From NCBI GenBank assembly GCA_964455285.1, contig CAYVVG010000010.1, positions 3,179-67,178 of the forward strand: a stretch of DNA of 64,000 bases, in the 5' to 3' direction. A program made the position numbers and the translations under genes. Source of the stretch: CAIVAT01 sp964455285. GTDB lineage: Bacteria > Bacteroidota > Bacteroidia > Bacteroidales > FEN-979. Positions 23,826-32,680 of this stretch are shown piece by piece. The notes under the pieces were generated by a model, which saw only the letters and a program-made list of their open reading frames with translations, was not told where the DNA came from and did not search any database. The stretch's first letter is position 1. Each line of letters starts with the position of its first letter.

Positions 23826-25976
23826 TTATTTGCGGCTCTCGATCAGGATCTCGAGCAGTTTGATCCCCGCTTCCGGGATCACGGTGCCGGGACCAAAGAT
23901 CGCCGCTGCACCGGCCCGGTAAAGGAATTCATAGTCCTGCGGGGGGATGACTCCTCCAACCACGACCAGGATATCCTCACGGCCAAGCTGTTTCAGCTCT
24001 TCGATCACCTGTGGTACCAGGGTTTTATGCCCGGCGGCCAGGCTCGACACACCGAGGATATGAACGTCGTTTTCGACGGCCTGGCGGGCCGATTCGGCCG
24101 GTGTCTGGAACAAGGGGCCGATATCGACGTCGAATCCGATATCGGCATACCCGGTTGCGACCACCTTGGCTCCGCGGTCGTGACCGTCCTGGCCCATTTT
24201 GGCGATCATGATGCGCGGACGGCGGCCTTCCATCGCAGCGAACTTATCGGCCAGGTCCCGGGCCCTGATAAATACCTCGTTATCTTTGGATTCCGAGGAA
24301 TAGACTCCTGAAATACTTCTGATCACTGCCTTATACCTCCCATAGATTTTTTCCAAAGCAAAGGAAATTTCGCCCAGCGATGCCCTCTTGCGGGCGGCAT
24401 CGACTGTAAGTGCGAGCAGGTTTCCCTCTCCTGTTTCGGCAGCGCGGGTAAGCGCTGTCAGAGCCTCTTCCACCTCCCCGTTGTTGCGGTTCGCCCTGAG
24501 TAGTTTCAAACGCTGAACCTGGGATTCGCGAACGGCCGCATTGTCCACGTCGAGGATCTCGATCGGATCCTCCTTGTCGAGCCTGTTCAAATTGACTCCC
24601 ACGATCCGGTCAAGTCCCGCATCGATACGTGCCTGCTTCCGGGCCGAAGCCTCTTCGATGCGCATCTTGGGGATACCGGTCTCGATGGCTTTTGCCATTC
24701 CGCCCAAATGTTCCACCTCCTCGATGAGCGACCACGCCTTGTGAGCGATCTCATGAGTGAGCCTTTCCACATAATACGAACCGGCCCAGGGGTCGAGCGA
24801 CCGGCATATCTGCGTCTCTTCCTGCAAATATATCTGTGTGTTACGCGCAATCCTGGCCGAAAAGTCGGTCGGAAGTGCGATGGCTTCATCCAGGGCGTTG
24901 GTGTGCAGCGACTGCGTATGCCCGAGTGCGGCAGCCAGGGCTTCGACACAGGTACGCGCCACATTGTTGAACGGATCCTGCTCGGTCAGGCTCCATCCCG
25001 ACGTCTGTGTATGGGTTCGCAGGGCCATCGATTTCGGATTCTTCGGATTGAACTGCTTAACGATCCGGGCCCACAGCAACCGGGCAGCACGCATTTTGGC
25101 GATTTCCATAAAATGGTTCATGCCTGCAGCCCAGAAGAAGGAGAGACGGGGAGCAAATGTGTCGATGTCCATTCCTGCATGGATCCCTGCCCGTAGGTAT
25201 TCAAGTCCGTCGGCCAGGGTGTATGCGAGTTCGATATCGGCAGTTGCACCCGCCTCCTGCATGTGATACCCGCTGATGGAGATGGAGTTGAACTTCGGCA
25301 TATTCCTCGAAGTGAATTCGAATATGTCGGCAATGATCTTCATAGAGGGACCGGGCGGATATATGTATGTATTGCGTACCATGAACTCTTTGAGGATATC
25401 GTTCTGGATCGTCCCCGTCAGCCGGGCCATCGGAACCCCCTGCTCCTCTGCGGCCACGATATAAAAGGCCAGAACGGGCAGTACTGCACCGTTCATGGTC
25501 ATCGATACCGACATAATATCGAGCGGGATCTGATCAAAGAGTATCTTCATGTCGAGGATGGAATCGATGGCCACGCCGGCTTTGCCGACATCGCCCACCA
25601 CCCTTTCATGGTCGGAGTCGTAGCCACGGTGTGTGGCCAGGTCGAATGCGACCGACAACCCCTTCTGCCCGGCCTTCAAATTCCTGCGGTAAAATGCGTT
25701 GGACTCTTCGGCGGTGGAGAATCCGGCATACTGGCGGATGGTCCATGGGCTCATCACATACATCGTCGAATAGGGTCCGCGCAGGAAGGGCGGCAAACCG
25801 GCTGCGTAACCCAGGTGCTCAATCCCCTCCAGGTCGGGTTCGCCATAAACCGGTTTCACCCGGATCTGCTCGGGCGTCCGCCAGTCCGGATTATTCCCGG
25901 TCTTCTGCTCCCACTCGGTAAAGGAAGTTGCATGGGACATTCCTTTCAGCCTGATATTCTTAAAATCCGGTCTCAT
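23826..25976 (-). CDS. mutB: Methylmalonyl-CoA mutase, large (catalytic) subunit
   Basis: Adenosylcobalamin-dependent interconversion of succinyl-CoA and (R)-methylmalonyl-CoA, in the propionate pathway. 716 residues. The N-terminal TIM barrel has the substrate-binding RGPYSTMYVMSPWTIRQYAG and SGYHMQEAGATADIE stretches. The C-terminal cobalamin domain keeps DGHDRG (His 599 as the axial ligand), SSLAAG and GGVIPPQDY. Both subunits are encoded together, mutA upstream with 14 bases between, which fits a heterodimer as in Bacteroides and Propionibacterium. Epimerase, decarboxylase and the MeaB chaperone are not in the window. Confidence 0.97.
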   Translation of the reverse strand: MRPDFKNIRLKGMSHATSFTEWEQKTGNNPDWRTPEQIRVKPVYGEPDLEGIEHLGYAAGLPPFLRGPYSTMYVMSPWTIRQYAGFSTAEESNAFYRRNLKAGQKGLSVAFDLATHRGYDSDHERVVGDVGKAGVAIDSILDMKILFDQIPLDIMSVSMTMNGAVLPVLAFYIVAAEEQGVPMARLTGTIQNDILKEFMVRNTYIYPPGPSMKIIADIFEFTSRNMPKFNSISISGYHMQEAGATADIELAYTLADGLEYLRAGIHAGMDIDTFAPRLSFFWAAGMNHFMEIAKMRAARLLWARIVKQFNPKNPKSMALRTHTQTSGWSLTEQDPFNNVARTCVEALAAALGHTQSLHTNALDEAIALPTDFSARIARNTQIYLQEETQICRSLDPWAGSYYVERLTHEIAHKAWSLIEEVEHLGGMAKAIETGIPKMRIEEASARKQARIDAGLDRIVGVNLNRLDKEDPIEILDVDNAAVRESQVQRLKLLRANRNNGEVEEALTALTRAAETGEGNLLALTVDAARKRASLGEISFALEKIYGRYKAVIRSISGVYSSESKDNEVFIRARDLADKFAAMEGRRPRIMIAKMGQDGHDRGAKVVATGYADIGFDVDIGPLFQTPAESARQAVENDVHILGVSSLAAGHKTLVPQVIEELKQLGREDILVVVGGVIPPQDYEFLYRAGAAAIFGPGTVIPEAGIKLLEILIESRK

Positions 25977-25990
25977 TTTTCTGATAGCTT

Positions 25991-27868
25991 TTAGAGTAAT
26001 TCTGACTGAAATTTCCTGAGAGTTTCCAGCAGGTTGCTCCTGACATGGATAAATTCGTCGACCCCGGCCGAACGGAAGGACTCAACATGATCCTTGGGAA
26101 ACCCGGCCACCACGACCTTCACCGAAGCCTTCCCGTCTTTGATCTTCCGGGCCGCTGCAGGAACGATCTCCGGGTATTCTTCGTCGGAACTGCATAAAAC
26201 CACGATCCCGGCTCCCGATGCCAGGGCGGCCCCGACACCTTCGTCGACAGAAGCAAATCCCGGATTATCGATGATCTCGTAACCCGCACATCCGAAAAAG
26301 TTCGTGGCAAACCCGGCACGCGCCCGCAGCATGGCCAGGTTGCCCATCGTAAGCAGAAAGACGGCCGGGCGCTTATGACCGTTTCGCACATGCTGTTCAG
26401 TGGCCAGGCGGATCTCTTCAAAAGCGGCGGCAACCCGGAAAGGTACCATGGGTTTGAAAAGCGGTTCGGTGACCTTTTCAGCCGGACCGGCGCTTTCAAT
26501 TACATCGGGTATTGCCTCGGTCGGATTAGGAAACTGGTTGGTCCCCAACAGGATAAGTCGCCGGGCTGCAATATCCTCTTCCTTCTTCTTCCGGCTTTTT
26601 TCCACTTCATCCTGGATATAACCGCTCTTGATGCAAGCCAGCATTCCACCCTGCTCCTCCACCTTCCGGAAAGCCTCCCAGGCATGGTGTGCGATGGCAC
26701 CGGTGAGGGTTTCGATGTAATAGGAACCGGCACCCGGATCGACGATCTTGTCGAGGTACGACTCCTCCTTCAGCACCAGCTGCTGGTTTCGGGCAATGCG
26801 GCGTGAAAATTCGTCGGGGGTATGGTAGGGTTGGTCAAAGGGGGTAACTGTGATGGAATCCGCATTTCCGAGAGCTGCCGACATGCTTTCGGTGGTCGTG
26901 CGAAGCATGTTCACATAGGGATCAAAAACCGATTTGTTCCATGTGGCGGTTGTGGCATGGATGAACAGCCGGTACGATTCTTCGCGCTTCGCCCCGAAGG
27001 TCTCCACAAGCCGGCTCCACAATAACCTGGCAGCCCTGAATTTGGCAAGCTCCAGGAAATAGGACGGTCCGACGGCCAGCGAGAGCTGGAAACAGGGTGC
27101 GACATCATCGACAGAAGCCCCACGGTCGGTCAGCGCAGCCAGGTATTCGGCGGCACAACCCATCGAAAAGGCAAGTTCCTGAACCAGGGTGGATCCCGAA
27201 TCCTGGAAATAGTGACCGTTAACGGTCATAACCCGGAATCCCGGCAGTTTGTCACGCACAATCCCCAACAGGTATTCTGCCTCCTCAATGGCATACTCCC
27301 AACCGATATAGAAGTTTCCATGAAGCAGCAGGAAGCCGAGGGGATCGAAATTCACCGAACCTTGCAGCAGATCGCCTTTCATCCCGCGATGATTCAGTTC
27401 GTAGATCAGGAATTCAAGGACGAGCGGATAGGTCTTTGCCGAGATGAAATGAATTCCAGTCCTGGTAAAATCGATGCCACTCAACAGGTCGCTCAATTCT
27501 TTGTGAGTGGTGACTTCATTGGCTTTCAGTCCGATGGCTCCGGCTCCCCGGGCGACGGCATTCCTTGCAATGGGGTTGATCCGGGTTAGATCCGGGGTCA
27601 AAATATCTTCGCGGACGATCCAATCATTTTTTCTCTTTTTCACGCCGCGGGTAAACGGAATCTCCCCCGGCAGGGCGTGAAGGTGGTCAAGCCCGGCCAG
27701 GTCTGCATCCCGGTAATAGGGCCTGACATCAAACCCTTCGCCGGTATTCCAGATCAGTTTTTTTGCATAGTCGGCCCCCTTCAGGTCGGCCAGGATCTTC
27801 TCTTCCCAGGCTTCGGTCGGAACGGGTGGAAACTCACCGAAGAGATTTTTGTGTGTAGTGTTGTCCAT
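25991..27868 (-). CDS. mutA: Methylmalonyl-CoA mutase, small subunit
   Basis: 625 residues. Homologous to MutB but catalytically inert: the C-terminal flavodoxin-like domain lacks the cobalamin-binding DxHxxG motif (the corresponding stretch reads GNLAMLRARAGFATNFFG), as is normal for the small subunit. The barrel is intact (GVKKRKNDWIVREDILTPD, VNGHYFQDSGSTLVQEL). It pairs with MutB and stabilises the active heterodimer. First gene of the mutA-mutB-M16-methyltransferase run; its promoter at 27935-27966 is a perfect match to the Bacteroidota consensus and overlaps the divergent SDR gene's promoter. Leader of about 60 bases. Confidence 0.96.
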   Translation of the reverse strand: MDNTTHKNLFGEFPPVPTEAWEEKILADLKGADYAKKLIWNTGEGFDVRPYYRDADLAGLDHLHALPGEIPFTRGVKKRKNDWIVREDILTPDLTRINPIARNAVARGAGAIGLKANEVTTHKELSDLLSGIDFTRTGIHFISAKTYPLVLEFLIYELNHRGMKGDLLQGSVNFDPLGFLLLHGNFYIGWEYAIEEAEYLLGIVRDKLPGFRVMTVNGHYFQDSGSTLVQELAFSMGCAAEYLAALTDRGASVDDVAPCFQLSLAVGPSYFLELAKFRAARLLWSRLVETFGAKREESYRLFIHATTATWNKSVFDPYVNMLRTTTESMSAALGNADSITVTPFDQPYHTPDEFSRRIARNQQLVLKEESYLDKIVDPGAGSYYIETLTGAIAHHAWEAFRKVEEQGGMLACIKSGYIQDEVEKSRKKKEEDIAARRLILLGTNQFPNPTEAIPDVIESAGPAEKVTEPLFKPMVPFRVAAAFEEIRLATEQHVRNGHKRPAVFLLTMGNLAMLRARAGFATNFFGCAGYEIIDNPGFASVDEGVGAALASGAGIVVLCSSDEEYPEIVPAAARKIKDGKASVKVVVAGFPKDHVESFRSAGVDEFIHVRSNLLETLRKFQSELL

Positions 27869-27934
27869 ATCAGAAGCAAAATAGTATCGGGATGCGCAGG
27901 CGGTGTTGGTTCGATCTGTCTTCTAAATCTACTG

Positions 27935-27966
27935 CAAAATTAGATAATTCCGTAACTTTACACAAA
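27935..27966 (-). promoter_or_regulatory. Promoter of mutA: TTTG-N20-TAATTTTG (minus strand)
   Basis: On the plus strand CAAAATTA at 27935-27942 and CAAA at 27963-27966, spacer 20 bases: both boxes match the Bacteroidota consensus exactly. Confidence 0.75.
27953..27960 (+). promoter_or_regulatory. Candidate -7 element TAACTTTA of the SDR gene, within the mutA promoter
   Basis: One mismatch from TAnnTTTG, 13 bases before the ATG at 27973. It lies in the spacer of the divergent mutA promoter, so both cannot be occupied at the same time. Confidence 0.45.
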
Positions 27967-27972
27967 AAAAGC

Positions 27973-28830
27973 ATGATTGCAGCTATCAGTGGGGCCGGCG
28001 GGTTTATCGGGCGCTCCCTGGCCAGGAAACTGAGAGAGAACGGGTGGACTGTCAGGGTGATGAACCGCGACGCCTTTTCAATGACCGACGGGGAGTTCAC
28101 CGGCTCGATGATCGAAGGGGCCGATATCGTCATCAACCTGGCCGGCGCTCCCGTTTCCAAACGCTGGACCCCGGCCTACAAACAGGAGATTCTCGACAGC
28201 CGGATCCTGACCACCCGGAAGATCGCCTCAGCGATCGTACGGGCAACTAAAAAACCTTTCCTGCTGATCAGCGCCTCAGCCATCGGGATCTACGATTCTC
28301 AGGGAACCCATACCGAATCGAGTACAGCCTTCGGCGATACTTTTCTCGCGGAGGTATGCCGGCAGTGGGAAGCGGAAGCCATGGCCGCCGGAGAGGAGTG
28401 CCGGGTAGTTCTTCCCCGGTTGGGTGTGGTGCTTGGAAAGGATGGCGGCGCCCTGGAATCAATGTACCGTCCATTCAGCATCGGCCTTGGTGGAAAGATC
28501 GGCAACGGGAAACAACCTGTGTCGTTCATCCATATCGACGACCTTGCCGAAGCACTCCTGTTCCTGATCGGGGATCCATCCATCGGTGGCCCGGTCAACC
28601 TGGTATCGCCCTATCCCACCGACAACGCGGAATTCACGGATATCCTGGCGAAAGTGATGCATCAACCGGCATGGCTTACAATTCCGGCTTTTGCCCTGAA
28701 GTTGATGTTTGGCGAGGGGGCCCGGATACTGCTCGAAGGTCAACGGGTCATCCCCGAAAAACTGGAACAGGCAGGTTTCCGGTTCCGTTACCCTACAATG
28801 CGTAACGCGCTGGCTGCCATCTACCGGTAA
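27973..28830 (+). CDS. TIGR01777-family NAD(P)-dependent epimerase/SDR (YfcH-like)
   Basis: 285 residues from the ATG at 27973; upstream codons of the frame run through the promoter. Rossmann nucleotide-binding motif ISGAGGFIGRSLARKL at the N-terminus, VINLAGAPVSKRWTPAYKQEILDSR (a TIGR01777 hallmark), and the C-terminal DUF1731-like end with EGQRVIPEKLEQAGFRFRYPTM. The catalytic Tyr-x3-Lys is atypical in this family. Physiological role unknown; the E. coli relative YfcH is also uncharacterised. It overlaps the convergent S46 peptidase by ten bases. Confidence 0.9.
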   Translation: MIAAISGAGGFIGRSLARKLRENGWTVRVMNRDAFSMTDGEFTGSMIEGADIVINLAGAPVSKRWTPAYKQEILDSRILTTRKIASAIVRATKKPFLLISASAIGIYDSQGTHTESSTAFGDTFLAEVCRQWEAEAMAAGEECRVVLPRLGVVLGKDGGALESMYRPFSIGLGGKIGNGKQPVSFIHIDDLAEALLFLIGDPSIGGPVNLVSPYPTDNAEFTDILAKVMHQPAWLTIPAFALKLMFGEGARILLEGQRVIPEKLEQAGFRFRYPTMRNALAAIYR

Positions 28831-30989
28831 ACCAGTTCCATTTCATCGATCAGGCGGCGGCATCCCGCAAACCGGTCGATGATAAACAGGCAATAACGGA
28901 TATCAAGCGTGATGTTCCGGCATTGGTCCGGATCGTACTTCAGGTCGCTTAGCGTGCCTTCCCAGTTCCGGTCGAAATTCAGCCCGATCAGTTGTCCGTA
29001 CCCGTTCAGCACAGGGCTTCCGGAATTTCCCCCGGTGGTGTGATTGCTGGCGGTGAAGGCCACATGAAGGGTACCGTCGGAGTCGGCATAGGGTCCGAAG
29101 TCCTGCTTAAGAAAAAGATCCTTGAGCCTGGGATCCACCCGGTAGTCAGAAATGGTGGCATCCTCCTTTTGGATCACCCCTCCGAGGGTGGTAAAATACT
29201 GATAATGAACGGCATCGGCCGGAAAGTAGTCATCGACCTTCCCGTAGGCAATCCGCAGGGTCGAATTGGCGTCGGGATAGAATGACCGCTCCGGCTGCAT
29301 CTCCATCTGGGCGGCCATGTATATCCGTTGCAAACTGTCAATCTGTTTTCCGAGCCGGTTTACCACCGGCGCGATCACCTTCTCCTGGTGTTCGTAAATG
29401 CCGGTCATCAGGCGGTATGCCGGATCCCTGAGAAAAATCTTCACCTGTGATGGGTTGTAATCATCCAGCAACCCGAACATCCGGGACGAATCGGCAAAAA
29501 TCGATTTAACGAACAAATTGCGGGCAAATCCTTCCAACCCCGACGATCCGGAACTCCCGACGATCTCGTCCAGGATCACAGGGCGGTACGTGCCGTGCAT
29601 ATTCTGTGCCATCTCACCCAGCATGGCCACCATGATCCGGCGATCGACCGGAGCCTGAAAATTCTTATAAAAATCAGTGGCCTGGCGTTTCATGCCCTCT
29701 GCAAGCCCGGCTACCTCCTTCCGATCAACCGGCTGTTTCCTGCTGGCGGCAACCAGGTTGCGGAAGGATGCCGCAAACCTTACCAGTTCGATCCCCTGTC
29801 CGGCCTCCTGGATATATATGTTGGCCAGGTCGGGTGGGGCAAACTCCCGGTATGCAGCACTGAACGCATCCAGGATGGCACCGTACCGCAACCGCCGTTC
29901 ATCTCCGGCAGCGGCCCACACCCGGAACTGGTTTTCGAAAGACCGCTTGGCCGAAGTTGCGTCGATCCGCCGGATTCCCCGCGACTCTCCGATCATCTTC
30001 TTCCAGTAATTCGCAACCCCGTTCGCCTTCGCAGTGTACTGGATGCGTGTCAGCCGGTCGCTTTCCATCGCGGCTTTCATGATCTCAAGTCGCTTTCCCC
30101 GCAAGGCGATCCGTAACGGATTCTCCTGGTTCACAATCAGTTCAACGCCGTAAGAGGAAAGGTACTCGCGGGTGGAGCCGGGATATCCGAAAACAAAGGT
30201 AAAATCCCCTTCCCGGTAACCGGCCAGCGAAACGGTCAGAAATCTCCCCGGATTGAGGGGTACGTTCTCGGGGGACCAGGCCGCCGGCGAGCCATCTTTG
30301 GCAACGTAGATCCGGAACACTGAAAAATCGCCTGTGTGACGTGGCCACATCCAGTTGTCGGTATCGCCGCCAAACTTGCCGATACTGGCAGGGGGTGCCC
30401 CTACCAACCGGATATCTTTAAAAACCTCATTAATAAACAGATAATATTGATTTCCATAAAAGAAGGGCCTCACGCGGGCTTCAAAGCGGGTGCCCTGGGC
30501 AGCCGCCTTTTCCAATTCGGCGATATGCATCCGGATGATCTGGTCGCGCTGGAACTGGTTCATCGTGGCAGTAACACCGTCAAGGACCTGCCGGGTCACC
30601 TCCTCCATCCGCACCATCCGGGTTACGGTAAGCCCCTGACAGGGCAACTCTTCACCGGGAGAGGTGGCCCAAAAACCGTCGGTAATGTAATCATGTGCCA
30701 TCGAACTTAGCCGCTGGATCGATCCCAGGCCGCAATGATGGTTTGTCAGCAACAGGCCCTTCCCTGAAACAATAACTCCCGTGCACCCTCCTCCGAACAG
30801 CACGACAGCGTCTTTCAGGCTGGACTGGTTGATGCTGTAAATATCTTCGGCCGACAGTTTCAGGCCAAGGTCTTGCATGTGTTTCACATTCAGCTGTCCC
30901 AGTAAAACCGGGAGCCACATCCCCTCCTCGGCGGCTGCAGGGAACCAGCCGAAGAGCGCTGCTAAAAGAATCAGGGAAACTCGTTTCAT
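28821..30989 (-). CDS. S46-family dipeptidyl-peptidase, DPP11-like (Asp/Glu-specific)
   Basis: 722 residues from the ATG at 30989, which overlaps the trmB stop (ATGA). Signal peptide about 1-20 (KRVSLILLAALFGWFPAAA). Chymotrypsin-fold catalytic residues: His in LLLTNHHCG (84-85), Asp 221 in HTGDFSVFRIY and Ser 656 in GGNSGSPV. Arg 674, exactly 18 residues after the Ser (LIGLNFDR), corresponds to the residue that separates DPP11 (Arg, acidic P1) from DPP7 (Gly, hydrophobic P1) in Porphyromonas. It would release dipeptides with Asp or Glu at the second position from periplasmic peptides. An amino-acid-fermenting, peptide-using lifestyle is thus implied. The specificity call rests on that single residue. 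Confidence 0.93.
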   Translation of the reverse strand: MKRVSLILLAALFGWFPAAAEEGMWLPVLLGQLNVKHMQDLGLKLSAEDIYSINQSSLKDAVVLFGGGCTGVIVSGKGLLLTNHHCGLGSIQRLSSMAHDYITDGFWATSPGEELPCQGLTVTRMVRMEEVTRQVLDGVTATMNQFQRDQIIRMHIAELEKAAAQGTRFEARVRPFFYGNQYYLFINEVFKDIRLVGAPPASIGKFGGDTDNWMWPRHTGDFSVFRIYVAKDGSPAAWSPENVPLNPGRFLTVSLAGYREGDFTFVFGYPGSTREYLSSYGVELIVNQENPLRIALRGKRLEIMKAAMESDRLTRIQYTAKANGVANYWKKMIGESRGIRRIDATSAKRSFENQFRVWAAAGDERRLRYGAILDAFSAAYREFAPPDLANIYIQEAGQGIELVRFAASFRNLVAASRKQPVDRKEVAGLAEGMKRQATDFYKNFQAPVDRRIMVAMLGEMAQNMHGTYRPVILDEIVGSSGSSGLEGFARNLFVKSIFADSSRMFGLLDDYNPSQVKIFLRDPAYRLMTGIYEHQEKVIAPVVNRLGKQIDSLQRIYMAAQMEMQPERSFYPDANSTLRIAYGKVDDYFPADAVHYQYFTTLGGVIQKEDATISDYRVDPRLKDLFLKQDFGPYADSDGTLHVAFTASNHTTGGNSGSPVLNGYGQLIGLNFDRNWEGTLSDLKYDPDQCRNITLDIRYCLFIIDRFAGCRRLIDEMELVYR

Positions 30990-31651
30990 GAGGTGCATAA
31001 TTGGAACCGAAGGTAGCATATCTTTTTGCCCTGGGCCAGCCACTGGCTTTCGTAATAGGTCCGGATGCCGGTCAGTTCATCGTGGGCATGTGTAAGGTAG
31101 AGGTCATCGGTGGCCTCGAGCAGGCAGTGCCTGCCGTTCTCAATGGTCTCGAGGGTGAAATCATAAAAAAAACGGTCGTCGGTCTTCAGGTGGATCGTTC
31201 CCCCGGGTACCAGGATGTTTGCGTATTTATCAAGGAATCCCTGGCAGGTCAGTCGTTGCCTCTCTTTTTTATATTGCGGATCGGGGAATGTGATCCATAT
31301 CTCGGAAACTTCTCCGGGGGCGAAGATCCTTTCGATGTGCCCGATCATGATCCTGACAAACGCGGCGTTGGATATCTTCTCTTCTTGTACGGTTTTGCAA
31401 CCCCGCCACAAGCGGGCCCCTTTCCAGTCGATCCCCACGAAATTCCTTTCCGGGTAACGGCGGGCAAGGCCAACAGTATATTCCCCCTTCCCGCATCCCA
31501 GTTCGGCGATGATCGGATGGGAATTTTTGAAGTACGAACTATGCCAGGCAGACCGCATGGGGAATGCGTTCATCAGTTCATGATACCCGGGTTGAAAGAG
31601 GTGTGGAAAGGTGAGGTTTTCCTCGAAGTGAACCAGCTTCTTCTTCCCCAC
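30986..31651 (-). CDS. trmB: tRNA (guanine-N7-)-methyltransferase
   Basis: SAM-dependent formation of m7G46 in tRNA. 221 residues from a GTG start (the codon before GKKKLVHFEENL). SAM-binding IIAELGCGKGEYTVGLA near residue 47, NFVGIDWKGARLWRG near 70, then WITFPDPQYKKERQRLT (PDPxxKxxxxxxR motif of TrmB) near 120. The stop overlaps the S46 peptidase ATG by four bases. The C-terminus is slightly long (TYYESQWLAQGKKICYLRFQL). Confidence 0.94.
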   Translation of the reverse strand: MGKKKLVHFEENLTFPHLFQPGYHELMNAFPMRSAWHSSYFKNSHPIIAELGCGKGEYTVGLARRYPERNFVGIDWKGARLWRGCKTVQEEKISNAAFVRIMIGHIERIFAPGEVSEIWITFPDPQYKKERQRLTCQGFLDKYANILVPGGTIHLKTDDRFFYDFTLETIENGRHCLLEATDDLYLTHAHDELTGIRTYYESQWLAQGKKICYLRFQLCTS

Positions 31652-31658
31652 AAGCAGG

Positions 31659-32645
31659 CTATTTTACAAGGATCCATGCGCCGGCGTACGACATGGATTT
31701 GGCAGAAGCCAGCAGGTCCATGGCTTGAGCCCGGCCGGTGGCGGTGCCGATGGCAACGCGGTACAGACCGGTTTTCGATTGATCGTAAATGATGGCTCCG
31801 GCTCCTTTGGCTTGCAGTTCGGCGACGAGCCGGTCTGCATTTTCCCTGAACCGGAAGGCCCCGACGATCACGGCAAAGCGATCACCGGCCGCGGCCGGAG
31901 ATGCTTCGCGGGCGACCGGGGGCAATTCGGCGACCTGTTTCAATGGTTGAACGGCCGGACGAGTGATGGTTACGACCCGGGGCGCCTCTTTCTTCATGAC
32001 CAGTGATGCGGAGGAAAACCGAGAAAACACCGAACCGAGGATCCCGGCCTGGCTCTCGGGACCCTCGGGCAGGGTACCCAGTCGGGCGAAAGCGATCATG
32101 GCAGCAATCCCGGCCGGAAGGGCCAGTGCGGCGGCCCACCGAAGGGTCAGCCGGACGGCAGGCATGCGAACGATGCGACCGGTGCCTTCGACCGGTGCCA
32201 GGGTCTGAGAGGGAGTCGCGGCAACCGGTCCTACCGGGGGGGACATAACCGGTACAAGACCAAAGGCATCGGGTAAAAGGTCAGTATCGGGTTCCTGTTC
32301 GAAGAAAACAATGTCGCCCGGCCCGGGTAAAAGCTGACCGATCCCCGACAAACGGACAGAATCGCCCGACAGCAGCGATGCACGGCATTGCTCTGCGAAC
32401 TCATCCACAAACCGGCACGCATCGGCATAGGAAACACCTTCCCTGGCGGCAACAGCATTGGCAAGAAGACCGTCATTCTGCTTCAGATGCACGTTAAAGA
32501 TCAACTTCTTGGACGGCGGATGGAAAACATGCCTGAGCGGATCTATCCAGGCCGGCGCCGGATTGCCGATGAATCCGCCAAAACCGGGCACGATCACGCA
32601 ATCGTGTTGTGCGAGCAGGTCGGCGATACTTTGTCGGATATCCAT
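31659..32645 (-). CDS. HU (CCDC81-type)-transmembrane-SPOR domain protein
   Basis: 328 residues. The N-terminal 135 residues carry the two HU-like modules of the bacterial CCDC81 family: LAQHDCVIVPGFGGFIGN (10-28), FNVHLKQNDGLLANAVAAREGVSY (50-73), then FVDEFAEQCRASLLSGDSVRLSGIGQL (79-105). A proline/threonine linker leads to one membrane helix at about 168-188 (LRWAAALALPAGIAAMIAFA). A Ser/Ala linker follows, then a C-terminal SPOR domain (about 250-328, RFAVIVGAFRFRENADRLVAELQAKG), which in other proteins binds denuded peptidoglycan. The layout puts the HU part in the cytoplasm and SPOR in the periplasm. Function is not established. Confidence 0.88.
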   Translation of the reverse strand: MDIRQSIADLLAQHDCVIVPGFGGFIGNPAPAWIDPLRHVFHPPSKKLIFNVHLKQNDGLLANAVAAREGVSYADACRFVDEFAEQCRASLLSGDSVRLSGIGQLLPGPGDIVFFEQEPDTDLLPDAFGLVPVMSPPVGPVAATPSQTLAPVEGTGRIVRMPAVRLTLRWAAALALPAGIAAMIAFARLGTLPEGPESQAGILGSVFSRFSSASLVMKKEAPRVVTITRPAVQPLKQVAELPPVAREASPAAAGDRFAVIVGAFRFRENADRLVAELQAKGAGAIIYDQSKTGLYRVAIGTATGRAQAMDLLASAKSMSYAGAWILVK

Positions 32646-32680
32646 GTTGGAAGCGGTTTTCGGTGTGCTAAGATACGGTT

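Noticed and set aside
25991..27868. mutA as a broken mutase because it lacks the B12-binding DxHxxG
   Set aside because: This loss is normal for the small subunit of heterodimeric methylmalonyl-CoA mutase; the reading frame is full length.
27869..27972. Cobalamin riboswitch in front of the B12-dependent mutase
   Set aside because: The mutA leader is only about 60 bases and no B12-box-like structure is visible; too short for that riboswitch.
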